Assembly: GCA_016715765.1 (NCBI GenBank) | Contig: JADJZJ010000005.1 | Span: forward strand, 43,837 to 107,836 | Reading direction: 5' to 3' | Source: Opitutaceae bacterium | GTDB lineage: Bacteria > Verrucomicrobiota > Verrucomicrobiia > Opitutales > Opitutaceae | Length of the DNA stretch: 64,000 bases | Part shown: in pieces, positions 19,216 through 28,123 of the stretch | How the letters are laid out: each line of letters opens with the position of its first letter | Numbering within the stretch: position 1 is the first letter of the stretch | Notes under the pieces: model-generated | Databases searched by the model: none | The model's input: the letters and a program-made list of their open reading frames with translations, nothing else | What the model was told of the DNA's origin: nothing | Program-made: the position numbers and the translations under genes

Positions 19216-19605
19216 CTACACCGCTTTCGCCAGTTCCACTTTGGGCAGGACCACGCCGTCGAACTCGATCGCATGCGGGTGATTCCGCTTCGTCTTGTGG
19301 AGGTGGTGGCGCTTGGCGAGCATGCGGTCGAGTTTGTCCATCAGGAGGGAGACGGCCTTGTGGCACTCGTCGGCGGAGACGGTCGCATTCATGTCGGGTC
19401 CATGGATGGTGATGTGACCCTTGGCCTTGAACTTGGCGGCGATCGCCTCATTGCGATCGCATTCCAGTTCCACGCGGACGCGGACGATGCGCTCCTCGTG
19501 TCGGAACAATCGGTCGGCTTTCTCGCGCACATAGGTTTTCAGGGACGGCGTGAGGTCAAGGTGGATGCCGGATACGATTAGTTCGTGGTTGTTTTGTCTG
19601 TTCAT
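19216..19605 (-). CDS. hpf: Ribosome hibernation promoting factor (HPF/RaiA)
   Basis: A 129-residue S30AE-family protein that binds the small ribosomal subunit and inactivates ribosomes in stationary phase or stress. It shows the family pattern: VSGIHLDLTPSLKTYVREKADRL, then VRVELECDRN and MNATVSADECHKAVSLLMDKLDRML. The C-terminus ends shortly after (VELAKAV), so it is a short form without the long dimerisation tail of long HPF. The ATG at 19605 is preceded by an AGG about 7 nt away; longer in-frame starts would add residues unlike the family. It is divergent from the SDR gene. Confidence 0.9.
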   Translation of the reverse strand: MNRQNNHELIVSGIHLDLTPSLKTYVREKADRLFRHEERIVRVRVELECDRNEAIAAKFKAKGHITIHGPDMNATVSADECHKAVSLLMDKLDRMLAKRHHLHKTKRNHPHAIEFDGVVLPKVELAKAV

Positions 19606-19652
19606 GTTATGACCTATGGTTTTTGGGTTACCTGACAGAATTGAACCGTCCG

Positions 19653-20477
19653 ATGAAATCGGCTCCGCTAAGCAAAGCCTTAACCTCATTCACCGCCGTC
19701 ATCGTGACGGGGGGATCTTCCGGTATTGGAAAATCTTTCATCGAGGTGATGCAGACGCTGCAACCGGACCTCCGGTTTTGCAACCTGTCGAGGCGCGAAC
19801 CCGCGCTGAAATCAGTTGGGCTTAAGCTGCGCCACATCCCGTGCGACCTCGCCCGGCCCTCCGCCATAGTGCAGGGCGCGGAATCGGTGTTAGATTGGCT
19901 GAAGACAGACGTGCCGGCGGGCCGGATCCTCCTGATCAATAACAGCGGTTTCGGGGCCTACGGGCATTTTCCGGAGCCGAATCTGGCGCATCAACTGGAA
20001 ATGCTGGATGTGAATGTCCGCGCAGTGGTCGATTTGACCGCCCGCCTGCTGCCCGTCCTGAAGGCGCGCGGCGGGGCCGTGATCACGGTGGCCTCCACGG
20101 CGGCGTTCCAGCCAACGGCTTACATGGCCGCCTATGGGGCATCCAAGGCCTTCGTATTGCATTGGAGCCTGGCGCTGAACGAGGAACTGCGCGGCACGGG
20201 GGTGCGCACGCTGGCGGTCTGTCCCGGGCCGACGCCGACGGAATTTTTCAAACGGGCCGGACTGCAGCAGGGCAGTGTGTCGGATGCCCTGGGCACCACG
20301 AGCGAGGCCGTGGTGCGGGCCTCGTTGCGGGCGCTGGCAGCCGGCCGGGCGCAGGTGGTGCCGGGTTGGAAGAACAAGGTGGGCGCGGCTTTGGTCACGA
20401 AACTGCCCAAGCCCATGGCGGCCTGGCTGGCCGCGAAGGTCCTGGCGCGGTTCCGCCTCAAGAAGGTTTCCGGGTGA
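19653..20477 (+). CDS. Short-chain dehydrogenase/reductase
   Basis: A 274-residue classical SDR. The NAD(P)-binding motif is TGGSSGIG, the NNSG motif is in LLINNSGFGAYG, and the active site is STAAFQPTAYMAAYGASK (Ser, then YxxxK). Family resemblance is to the DltE/YqjQ-type oxidoreductases with unknown substrate. An in-frame TTG at 19623 exists, but the ATG at 19653 is preferred. The stop codon overlaps the GTG start of the pseudouridine synthase gene (GTGA), so the two are translationally coupled. Confidence 0.85.
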   Translation: MKSAPLSKALTSFTAVIVTGGSSGIGKSFIEVMQTLQPDLRFCNLSRREPALKSVGLKLRHIPCDLARPSAIVQGAESVLDWLKTDVPAGRILLINNSGFGAYGHFPEPNLAHQLEMLDVNVRAVVDLTARLLPVLKARGGAVITVASTAAFQPTAYMAAYGASKAFVLHWSLALNEELRGTGVRTLAVCPGPTPTEFFKRAGLQQGSVSDALGTTSEAVVRASLRALAAGRAQVVPGWKNKVGAALVTKLPKPMAAWLAAKVLARFRLKKVSG

Positions 20478-21278
20478 GCGCGCCGGATGAAAGGGCGCAG
20501 TTCAATCCCCGCCGGGCTTGTGCCTGGCCGCCCCGGCCGCAGCGCACGGACACCGTGCGGCAAATCAAGCCGGAGGAGTTGAAGGCGTGGATCGTCCATG
20601 AGGACGCGCGCCTGCTGGTGATCAACAAGCCCGGCGATGTGGTCTGTCATCCCTCGAAGGCCGGTCCCTGGTCGAGTCTCGTGAGTGCGGCGCGGGAGTA
20701 CACCGGGTTACCGACCATGCATCTGGTCTTCCGGCTCGACCGGGAAACCAGCGGGGTGGTGGTGCTCGCGAAGGACGCCAAAATGGCGAGCCGGCTGCAG
20801 ACCGCGATGATGGACCGGCGGGCGGGCAAGGTGTACCAGGCCATCCTCACCGGGGAACTGCGCGAGGCGGTGACGGTGGACCAGCCGCTGGGCGACGATG
20901 TGGAGAGTCCGGTGTTCGTGAAGTCGGCGGTGTGCGCCGACGGCAAGCCCTCGGTGACCCATTTCGAGCCGCTGGCCACCGCCGCGGGGTTTACCCTGGC
21001 CCGCGTGCGAACCGAGAGCGGACGCAAACACCAGATCCGGGTGCATGCGCATTGGATGGGTTTCCCGCTGGTGGGGGATAAAATCTATGGACCCGATGAC
21101 CGGCTCTACCTGGAGTTCATTGATAAGGGGTGGAGCGAAGCCATGGCGGCGCAGCTGCATCTGCCGCGCCAGGCATTGCATTGTGCGGAGATTGATCTGC
21201 GCGCGGTGAAGATTGAGCCGGTTTTTTGCGCGCCGTTGGCGGAGGATGGAGTTCTCGGCGCGGCAAGTGGGGCTGTGA
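20474..21278 (+). CDS. RluA-family RNA pseudouridine synthase, 3' end uncertain
   Basis: Converts uridine to pseudouridine in rRNA or tRNA; the exact site cannot be told. HLVFRLDRETSGVVVLAKD holds the catalytic Asp (D89 from the GTG start), and GRKHQIRVHAHWMGFPLVGDKIYG is the conserved RluA C-terminal motif. There is no S4 domain. It starts with GTG, overlapping the SDR stop by 4 nt. The open frame does not stop at the expected place after APLAEDG. It runs about 800 bp further, through repeat B and antisense to the M14 gene. In a neighbouring frame MEFSARQVGL and a TGA at 21276-21278 give a natural ending, so a small indel near 21248 is likely; I end the gene there. Confidence 0.8.
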
Positions 21279-21391
21279 CGCTTGGCTTCGGCGAGGAGAC
21301 GGGCGGTTCGGAGTGCGCCAGCCATTCTCGGCCCGTCCGGAGGCCGGGCCCTACCCAAAAAGGTACTAGGCGCTCGGGGTCAGGCGACGCA

Positions 21392-21476
21392 CGTAGCGCG
21401 GAGCTTCAGCCCGCGCTGAGCGCTGCATCACGGTTTTGCGCTTCCAAGGCAGTGCCGGCTAAAGTCCGGCACTACG
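21392..21476. repeat. Palindromic element B, copy 2
   Basis: An 85-bp relative of the elements at 16639 and 23712, with arms beginning CGTAGCGCGGAGCTTCAGCC and ending GGCTAAAGTCCGGCACTACG. It lies between the convergent pseudouridine synthase and M14 peptidase genes, 27 bp from the M14 stop. Confidence 0.8.
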
Positions 21477-21502
21477 ACTGTGCAGGTGAGTTGAGGCGTG
21501 CC

Positions 21503-22282
21503 TTACTTGACGCTCGCAATCGCGGTTTCCGTCGCGGCGCGCAAGGCCGCGATGCGCTGGGCCAGCGGCAGGGCGGAGGGCGATTCCAGCGTGTAACTCA
21601 GGGTCGTGTGATGATGGCGGAGGTAGATGGCTTCCGGCCAATTTTCGCGCAGCAGGGGATCGCTGATGGGGCGGATGATGCCGGGCGCGGCGGCGGGGCG
21701 GCCGTCAATAATCGCGCTCTGCTCGATCGGACAGATCGGGGCCACGGCTGCGATCATGGCTTCGGCAAGACTGGGCCGCTGGCTCGGGTTCAATTCGTAG
21801 AGATAGAATCCCTGCGACTCCCAATCCTCATGGAGGCACAGCGTGAGCTCAAACAGCGGCTGCCGGGTCAGCCAGCGCGCATGGGCCTTCGATTCGAGGG
21901 AAAGCTGATCCTTGTAATCGCGGTTCAGGTCGCGGCCGTCGTGGTTCTCCCGGGTGCCCCGCGCATGGCCGGTGGGGTTCAGCATCGGGCACAGGAGCCA
22001 GTTGGCACGGTCGTCAAAGACGCCGGCGGTCAGCATTTCCAGCAGGGCCAGCGGGGCGGCGGGTTCGTCGCCATGCATGCCAGCTGACAGATACAGGCGC
22101 GGTCGCGGGCCGGGGGTGCGTTTGGTCAGGGCGATCAGCGGACAGCCCAGGATCTCGCCATAGGTCTCAATGCGGAATCCCGCGGGCCCGGCGGCGGCCT
22201 CGCACCGGGCGATGAAGTCGGCGGGGTCGAGGGGAGCGGCTTTGACAGCTTGCACGGGAAGGTTCTTGCTGGCCGTTCCCAC
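21503..22282 (-). CDS. M14-family zinc carboxypeptidase-like protein
   Basis: A 259-residue metallo-carboxypeptidase fold of the M14 group. The zinc ligands are visible as GMHGDEP (H70, E73) and LCLHED (H151). CPMLNPTG, and RDLNRDY (N120, R121) for substrate carboxylate binding, fit the family. It resembles the small cytosolic subgroup that contains murein peptide amidase MpaA and the aspartoacylase-like proteins; the substrate is not known. No signal peptide is seen. Its start lies 32 bp from the divergent gltX. Confidence 0.8.
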   Translation of the reverse strand: MGTASKNLPVQAVKAAPLDPADFIARCEAAAGPAGFRIETYGEILGCPLIALTKRTPGPRPRLYLSAGMHGDEPAAPLALLEMLTAGVFDDRANWLLCPMLNPTGHARGTRENHDGRDLNRDYKDQLSLESKAHARWLTRQPLFELTLCLHEDWESQGFYLYELNPSQRPSLAEAMIAAVAPICPIEQSAIIDGRPAAAPGIIRPISDPLLRENWPEAIYLRHHHTTLSYTLESPSALPLAQRIAALRAATETAIASVK

Positions 22283-22313
22283 GGTTCACAAGCCACAATC
22301 TTTCCCTCGCACC

Positions 22314-23708
22314 ATGTCCCAAGTCCGCGTCCGCTTCGCTCCCAGCCCCACCGGTTTCTTCCACATTGGCAGCGCCCGCACGGCGCTGTTCAACTGGCTC
22401 TATGCCCGGCACACGGGCGGCACGTTCATCCTCCGGATCGAGGACACCGACCAGGCGCGCAACAGCGAGCAGTTCCTCAAGCTCATCTACGACAGCCTGA
22501 CCTGGCTGGGCATGGATTGGGACGAGGGTCCGAAGCCCGACGGCACGGGCGAGCGCGGCTCCTTCGGTCCTTACCGCCAGAGTCAGCGCGGCGAAATTTA
22601 TCAGCGCTACAAGCAGAAGCTGCTGGATGCCGGCCGCGCCTACGAGAAGGACGGGGCGGTCTGGTTCAAGCTGCTCGGCGAGCGGTACAGGATTTTTGAC
22701 GACCACCGGAAAAAGGAGGTCGAGAAGGTGAAGACCGCCCCGGTCGTCATTGATGACAAGATCCGCGGCCAGGTTGAGCGGCAGGAGGACGAGGATTTCG
22801 TCATTTTCCGTTCCGATGGCAACCCGGTGTTCCACTTCGTGAACGTCGTGGACGACATCGAGATGAAGGTGTCGCACATCATCCGCGGCGAAGATCATCT
22901 GTCGAACACCAGCAAGCACGTGCGCCTCTACGAGGGTTTCGGCGTCACCGCGCCGATCTTCGCGCATATCCCGCTGATCCTGAAGTCGCCCGAGATGGGA
23001 CAGGGCAAGATGTCTAAGCGCGACAAGGGCGCCCTCATCGAGGAATACCAACAGCGGCATTTCCTGCCCGAGGCGCTGGTCAACTACCTCGCGCTCCTCG
23101 GTTGGAATCCCGGCGACGACCGGGAGAAGATGCCCATCGCGGACATCATCAAGCTGTTCGACCTGCCCGGTGTGAACCAGAGCAATGCGAAGTTCGACGG
23201 GAAAAAACTCTCACATTTGAACATGGTTTACCTGCTGGAGCAGCCGGCGGACCGGTTCCTGGTGCTGGCGAAGGAATATTTTGCCAGGCAGCCCAACGGC
23301 GCGGCGGTCATGGCGAACGAGGCCTATTTCCGCGAGATCATGCTGCTCGCCCAGCCGAAGATCAAATCGGTGGACGAACTTGCGCCCTACACGGTTTATT
23401 TCTTCACCGAGGAGTATCCGATCGATGCCAAGGTGAAGGACAAGGTCATGGCCAAGGGCGACCCGAAAGCGCGGCTCGCCGAGCTGATCGCCGCGGTGGC
23501 GGGCATGGATTTCTCCAGCGACGCGGCCATCGAGGCCGGCATCAAGTCACTGGCCGAAGGCAAGGGCCTCGGTTTCGGCGATTACCAGGCGGTCGCGCGT
23601 CTGGCAGTCACCGGCACGAATGCCGGTCCGAGCATCACCAGCATTTTCCGCGTCTTGGGCAAAGAGCGCGTGCTGACCCGCCTCGGCAAATTCGCCGCGA
23701 TGGCATGA
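22314..23708 (+). CDS. gltX: Glutamyl-tRNA synthetase
   Basis: A 464-residue class I aminoacyl-tRNA synthetase that charges tRNA-Glu (or both tRNA-Glu and tRNA-Gln). It has the HIGH-type motif in APSPTGFFHIGSART (HIGS 17-20) and GKMSKRDKGAL (KMSKR 232-236), with the expected RGEDHLSNTSKHV loop. The ATG at 22314 gives the standard MSQVRVRFAPSPTG start. The presence of glnS next door suggests a discriminating enzyme. Palindromic element B begins 4 bp after the stop. Confidence 0.97.
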   Translation: MSQVRVRFAPSPTGFFHIGSARTALFNWLYARHTGGTFILRIEDTDQARNSEQFLKLIYDSLTWLGMDWDEGPKPDGTGERGSFGPYRQSQRGEIYQRYKQKLLDAGRAYEKDGAVWFKLLGERYRIFDDHRKKEVEKVKTAPVVIDDKIRGQVERQEDEDFVIFRSDGNPVFHFVNVVDDIEMKVSHIIRGEDHLSNTSKHVRLYEGFGVTAPIFAHIPLILKSPEMGQGKMSKRDKGALIEEYQQRHFLPEALVNYLALLGWNPGDDREKMPIADIIKLFDLPGVNQSNAKFDGKKLSHLNMVYLLEQPADRFLVLAKEYFARQPNGAAVMANEAYFREIMLLAQPKIKSVDELAPYTVYFFTEEYPIDAKVKDKVMAKGDPKARLAELIAAVAGMDFSSDAAIEAGIKSLAEGKGLGFGDYQAVARLAVTGTNAGPSITSIFRVLGKERVLTRLGKFAAMA

Positions 23709-23711
23709 AGT

Positions 23712-23797
23712 CGTAGTGCCGGTCTTTAGCCGGCACTGGTTTGAAGAACCGAATTGCCGGGGTGGCGTGCCAGCGCGGGCTGAAGCTCCGCGCTACG
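23712..23797. repeat. Palindromic element B, copy 3 (inverted)
   Basis: An 86-bp copy in the opposite orientation to the copies at 16639 and 21392. It starts 4 bp after the gltX stop and is followed by element A at 23860. Confidence 0.8.
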
Positions 23798-23859
23798 AGC
23801 GGATGGCGATGCGGCAAAGGAAGAGGCCCGCCCAACTGCATGCGATGATGTGCACATAT

Positions 23860-23921
23860 TGTAGGAGCGGCTTTATGCCGCGATTCTGCGCTTCAAATCG
23901 CGGCATAAAGCCGCTCCTACA
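23860..23921. repeat. Palindromic element A, copy 2
   Basis: A perfect 26-bp inverted repeat (23860-23885 / 23896-23921) with a 10-nt loop. It lies between the convergent gltX and glnS, 11 bp from the glnS stop. The arms match those of the copy that splits hrpB. Confidence 0.9.
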
Positions 23922-23931
23922 ACGAATACCC

Positions 23932-25710
23932 TCACTTCGCCCAGGTATCCTTGAGCGAGATCGTGCGGTTGAAGACCGGCTTGCCGGGGGTGCTGTCCTT
24001 CGGGTCGAGGGCGAAGTAGCCGAGGCGCTCGAACTGGAAGCGGTCCTCGAGCCTGGCGCTGGCGAGCGAAGGCTCCAGCCGGGCGGTGACAACCTCGAGC
24101 GATTTGGGATTCACCACCTTGAGGAAATCGGGTTCGGCGGCGGGTTCGGCGACGGTAAAGAGGCGGTCGTATAACCGCACCTCGGCCTCGATGCACTGCG
24201 TGGCGCTCACCCAGTGGATGGTGCCCTTGACCTTCTTGTCGGCATTGGGCTGGCCGGACCGCGTGTCGAGCTGGGCGGTGCAACGCAACTCGATGAGCGC
24301 GCCGGCGGCGTCCTTCACGATCTCGTCGAGCTTGATGATGCAGGCGTATTTCAGGCGCACCTCGCCGCCGGGCTTCAGGCGGAAATACTTCGGCGGAGGC
24401 ACCTCGGCGAAATCATCGGCCTCGATGAAGACCTCGCGGGTAAGGGCGACGGGGCGCGTGGTCGGATGTTCGTCCTGGGGATTGTTGGTGGCGGTGCAGG
24501 CGACGGTTTCGCCGGCCGGGATGTTGGTCAGGACGACGCGGATGGGTTTCAGCACCGCGAGGCGGCGCTGGGCCGCGGTGTTGAGCTCGTCGCGAATGGC
24601 GTGCTCGAAGACGGCGATGTCGGTGACGCTGTTGAACTTGGTGACGCCGACGCCCGTGACGAACTTGCGGACGGCGCTGGCGGGGATGCCGCGGCGGCGG
24701 AGGCCGGTGAGCGTGGGCATGCGCGGATCGTCCCAGCCGGAGACGACCTTCTCCTGCACGAGGCGCAGGAGGTTGCGTTTGCTCACGATCAGGTAGTTCG
24801 GGATGAGCTTGGCGAATTCGTACTGGTGGGGCAGGGCGCGCGGGAGATCGAGGTTTTCGAGGACCCAGTCGTAGAGGGCGCGGTGGTCCACAAACTCGAG
24901 CGTGCAGATCGAGTGGGTGATGCCTTCCAGGTAATCGCTCAGGCAGTGGGCGTAGTCGTAGAGGGGGTAGATGCACCACTTGTCGCCGGCATGGTGGTGC
25001 GGCACGTGGCGGATGCGGTAGAGCAGGGGATCGCGCAGCCAGATGTTGGGCGAGGCCATGTCGATCTTGGCGCGGAGCGAGCGGGCGCCGTTGGGGAACT
25101 CGCCGGCCTTCATGCGCTGGAAGAGGTCCAGGTTCTCGGCGACGGTGCGGTTGCGGAAGGGGCTGTCCCTGCCGGGCTGGTCGGGGGCGCCGCGGTACTT
25201 GTCGGTGTCCTCGGGGCTCAGGTCGCAGACGTAGGCCTTGCCCTTGCGGATGAGGACGAGGGCGTACTCGTACAGGGCGTCAAAGTAGTCGGAGGCGAAA
25301 AAGGCCTCGGTGTTTTCACCGGGAGCGACCGGGGCGATGTAATGGTCGGGCCGGCCGTTGCTGGTGACGACGGCCGGGTGGGCGCCCTTCGGCTTGAAGG
25401 CCAGGCAGTGGTCGGCCCAGCCGGCGATGAGCCAGCGGACGTCGGCGGTGATGGAGTCGACGAACTCCATCTCCTCCTTGGCGGGATTGGTGTCGTCGAA
25501 CCGCAGGTTGCACTGGCCGTTGTGCTCGCGGGCGATGCCGAAGTTGAGGCAGATGGACTTCGCGTGGCCGATGTGGAGGTAGCCGTTCGGCTCGGGCGGG
25601 AAGCGGGTGACAATCTTCGCGTAGCGCTGCTCCGCGACATGCTGCGCGACGATGTCGCGGATGAAATCGCTGGGGGCGGGAGCGCTGCCGGTGTTCTTTT
25701 CGTCGGTCAT
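23932..25710 (-). CDS. glnS: Glutaminyl-tRNA synthetase
   Basis: A 592-residue class I synthetase with the motif PEPNGYLHIGHAKSI (HIGH 46-49) and VSKRNLL as the KMSKS-equivalent. The C-terminal beta-barrel anticodon domain is present (YFALDPKDSTPGKPVFNRTI). The ATG at 25710 starts MTDEKNT; an in-frame ATG at 25755 would add 15 residues unlike the family. Having its own GlnRS means the organism does not depend wholly on the Asp/Glu amidotransferase route for Gln-tRNA. It converges with gltX. Confidence 0.97.
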   Translation of the reverse strand: MTDEKNTGSAPAPSDFIRDIVAQHVAEQRYAKIVTRFPPEPNGYLHIGHAKSICLNFGIAREHNGQCNLRFDDTNPAKEEMEFVDSITADVRWLIAGWADHCLAFKPKGAHPAVVTSNGRPDHYIAPVAPGENTEAFFASDYFDALYEYALVLIRKGKAYVCDLSPEDTDKYRGAPDQPGRDSPFRNRTVAENLDLFQRMKAGEFPNGARSLRAKIDMASPNIWLRDPLLYRIRHVPHHHAGDKWCIYPLYDYAHCLSDYLEGITHSICTLEFVDHRALYDWVLENLDLPRALPHQYEFAKLIPNYLIVSKRNLLRLVQEKVVSGWDDPRMPTLTGLRRRGIPASAVRKFVTGVGVTKFNSVTDIAVFEHAIRDELNTAAQRRLAVLKPIRVVLTNIPAGETVACTATNNPQDEHPTTRPVALTREVFIEADDFAEVPPPKYFRLKPGGEVRLKYACIIKLDEIVKDAAGALIELRCTAQLDTRSGQPNADKKVKGTIHWVSATQCIEAEVRLYDRLFTVAEPAAEPDFLKVVNPKSLEVVTARLEPSLASARLEDRFQFERLGYFALDPKDSTPGKPVFNRTISLKDTWAK

Positions 25711-25770
25711 AAAGGGGCAAATTGCGGTGCCGGCGGGCGGGTGGCAATGGCACAATTGCCATGGGATTTT

Positions 25771-26017
25771 TTAACCACGGATTTCACGGATGGCACGGAT
25801 CAATCCATGGCCGCAAAAGGCTCAAAAGGCACAGGACACAAAAATCTGACCAGAACGTCCCAGGATTTTACAGGAGGAAGCAGAGGAAACGGAGATTTTG
25901 GATTCCAAACTCAGTTCCCTCTGCTTCCTCCTGTCCCACGGATTGGAGTTCTGAGTATCATGAGTATTCTGTGGTAATAGCATTGGTATCCGTGCCATCC
26001 GTGAAATCCGTGGTTAA
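25771..26017. repeat. Nested palindromic element F (about 247 bp)
   Basis: Perfect 30-bp outer arms (25771-25800 / 25988-26017) built on the words CACGGATTTCACGGATGGCA. Inside lies a second inverted repeat, 25871-25890 / 25914-25933 (19 of 20 paired). It fills most of the gap between glnS and the pyrophosphatase gene. Half-sites of the outer arm recur near 11825 and 34820. Confidence 0.9.
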
Positions 26018-26059
26018 GAACTCCGCGGTCTCCGCGTCTCCGCGTGAGTGGCGGCTTGA

Positions 26060-27799
26060 TCAACCGCGCTTGGCGAACGGCGCGGCGGAGCCGGGGCGGG
26101 CGGGGGCGCCGTCGGCGGCCATCTCCTTGAGCAGGCTGGAGAGGTAGGGGATGAGCTGCTTCTTGCGGCTGACGATGCCGGGCAGGTCAAAGACCTCGTC
26201 CTGCTCCACGTGGGCATACGAGATGCGCTGGATGAGGCCGGGATCGCCCTTGGCGATGAGCAGGGAGTTCTGCGTGTTGATGTCCGTGACCAGCAGGCAG
26301 GCAAAGGCGAGGTGCTCGCTATCGCGCAGGTCCTGCAGGGCGGCGGCAATGGCCCTCGCATGCTGCCAGAAATTGCCGAAGCCGAGTTCCTCGACCTGGG
26401 AGACGGCAAAGCGGACACCCTCCTCCTCGTAGATCTTGAAATCGGAGCGGACGACACGCTCGGGCGGGTTGGCCAGGATCACCGAACCGGAGCTGAAGAT
26501 CTCATCGGCGAGCTTGCGCGGATCCACCCCGGCGATTTCCGAGAGCCAGTTGAGGATGACGCCGTCCTTCGGCGTGGTGGTGGGGCTGTTGAGCAGCAGC
26601 GTGTCGGAGATGAGGCCAGCCATCATGATGCCGGCGATTTCCGGGCTGGGCTTGAGGTGCTCGCGCCGGAAGAGGTCGGCGACGATCGTGCAGGTCGAGC
26701 CGACCGGCTCGTTGATGAAGAGGATGGGCTGCTGGGTGTTGAGCGCGCCCAGGCGGTGGTGATCAATGATCTCGGTGATGGTGACTTCCTCGGCGCCGCT
26801 GACCGCCTGGGTCATCTCGTTGTGGTCAACCAGGACGAGGCGCGTGTTCACGGGCCTGAGGAGATCGCTCTTGGTGAGAATGCCCTGGAGCACGCCGTCC
26901 TCGCCGGCCACCAGCAGGGCGTGGGCGGAGGCGACGCCGAATTTCTTGCGCAGGTCGGCGACCCGCGTGTCGGGATTGATCGTGGTGAACTTGCGCTCGA
27001 TCACCCGGTCCAGCGTCGCGGCGGTGCGCACCGCCCAGGCCGTCGTGGCGGTGTCGTGGGCGCAGCCGAGGATGCTGACGCCGCGCTCGCGGGCCTGCGC
27101 GATGACGTCTTCGGCCACCGGCAGGTTGCCGCTGATGACCAGGGCGCGGATGCCCAGTTCGATGCAGCGCAGCTGGACGTCCCGCCGGTCGCCGACAATG
27201 ATGAGCGACTGGGCCGGGGAGATCTTTTCGCGGGCGGAGATTTTCCAGAAGGTGCCGATGTCCATCGCGCCGATCCGGATGTAGAGCTCCTCCAGCCGGT
27301 GTGCGTCCACGGCGTGATACACTTTGGCATCCAAGGCCCGCACAATGCGGTCGAGGCTCGTGTGCACCTGCCGGGTCTGCCGGGGTTCCTTGATGCGCGG
27401 GATGAAGAAGCCGCCCATGTGGGCGAGTGATACGGTGCCGACCGCCCGGCGCCCGGCCGAGGTGACGGGGATGACGTTGACGCCATGACGGTCGATCAGC
27501 TCGAGGGCCTCGGCGCAGGTGGCGCTTTCCGGCACGGAGATGATGTCGGTCACCATGAGGTCGCGCACGCGCGGGCTGACATCGCTGAGGTAGTGCGGCA
27601 GGGGCTGATTGAAGCGCTGCAGGATCGTGTCGATGCGCGCGTTGGAATTGCCGCATCTTGCCGGGGCGTAGCCCTTTTCGCCGCGCTGCTCCTTGAAGGC
27701 GGCATAGGCGATGGCCGAGCAGATGGCGTCGGCATCGGGGTTGCGATGACCGACGATGTAGGTGGTGTTGGCGGCAGGCGCGACAGGGGCGGGCGTCAT
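26060..27799 (-). CDS. Manganese-dependent inorganic pyrophosphatase with CBS and DRTGG domains
   Basis: A 579-residue family II (DHH) pyrophosphatase that hydrolyses PPi to phosphate. The catalytic domain is split by an insertion. The first motif is IVGHRNPDADAICSAIAYA (H18, D22, D24), then two CBS-type segments (VRDLMVTDIISVPESATCAE; ADLRKKFGVASAHALLV) around a DRTGG-like domain (AQSLIIVGDRRDVQLRCIE), and then the second catalytic part with LVDHNE and EIIDHH. CBS domains usually bind adenine nucleotides, which activate or inhibit this enzyme class. The C-terminal DHHA2 domain carries the substrate-binding residues. The last 15 residues are low complexity. Confidence 0.92.
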   Translation of the reverse strand: MTPAPVAPAANTTYIVGHRNPDADAICSAIAYAAFKEQRGEKGYAPARCGNSNARIDTILQRFNQPLPHYLSDVSPRVRDLMVTDIISVPESATCAEALELIDRHGVNVIPVTSAGRRAVGTVSLAHMGGFFIPRIKEPRQTRQVHTSLDRIVRALDAKVYHAVDAHRLEELYIRIGAMDIGTFWKISAREKISPAQSLIIVGDRRDVQLRCIELGIRALVISGNLPVAEDVIAQARERGVSILGCAHDTATTAWAVRTAATLDRVIERKFTTINPDTRVADLRKKFGVASAHALLVAGEDGVLQGILTKSDLLRPVNTRLVLVDHNEMTQAVSGAEEVTITEIIDHHRLGALNTQQPILFINEPVGSTCTIVADLFRREHLKPSPEIAGIMMAGLISDTLLLNSPTTTPKDGVILNWLSEIAGVDPRKLADEIFSSGSVILANPPERVVRSDFKIYEEEGVRFAVSQVEELGFGNFWQHARAIAAALQDLRDSEHLAFACLLVTDINTQNSLLIAKGDPGLIQRISYAHVEQDEVFDLPGIVSRKKQLIPYLSSLLKEMAADGAPARPGSAAPFAKRG

Positions 27800-28123
27800 G
27801 GGTGGCAGGGCATGTTGCAGGGCGCGGGCGGGCGATGGAAGCGGGAAAACAAAAGCCGGTTGGTTGTCACTGCGCCTTCACGAAAGCGGAGCAAGCCCGC
27901 AAGGAATGACCGCAAAGAGGCTTAGCGCGGCAAAGCTGCAACCAAACGATCCAAGACATTGTTCCCGCGGATGGCGCGGATGGACGCGGATAAAGGGGAT
28001 CACCACGCAGGGTCGCCGCCCTCGACAGGCTCGGGGGCTTGAGCTTGTCGAAACGGTTTGCGGCGGACCGGTTGGTCGTGCGCTGGTTGCCCGCCGGAGG
28101 GGTTTTCTCCTGCCGCGTTAGGG
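27800..28123. other. Non-coding gap with partial repeats
   Basis: No gene is supported here. The segment near 27967-27991 contains the CGCGGAT words of the element at 34561 without an obvious partner arm. At 28021-28052 a short palindrome with CTCGACAGGCTCGG and GAGCTTGTCGAA resembles widespread bacterial REP sequences. It separates the pyrophosphatase gene start from the pseudopilin stop. Confidence 0.5.
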
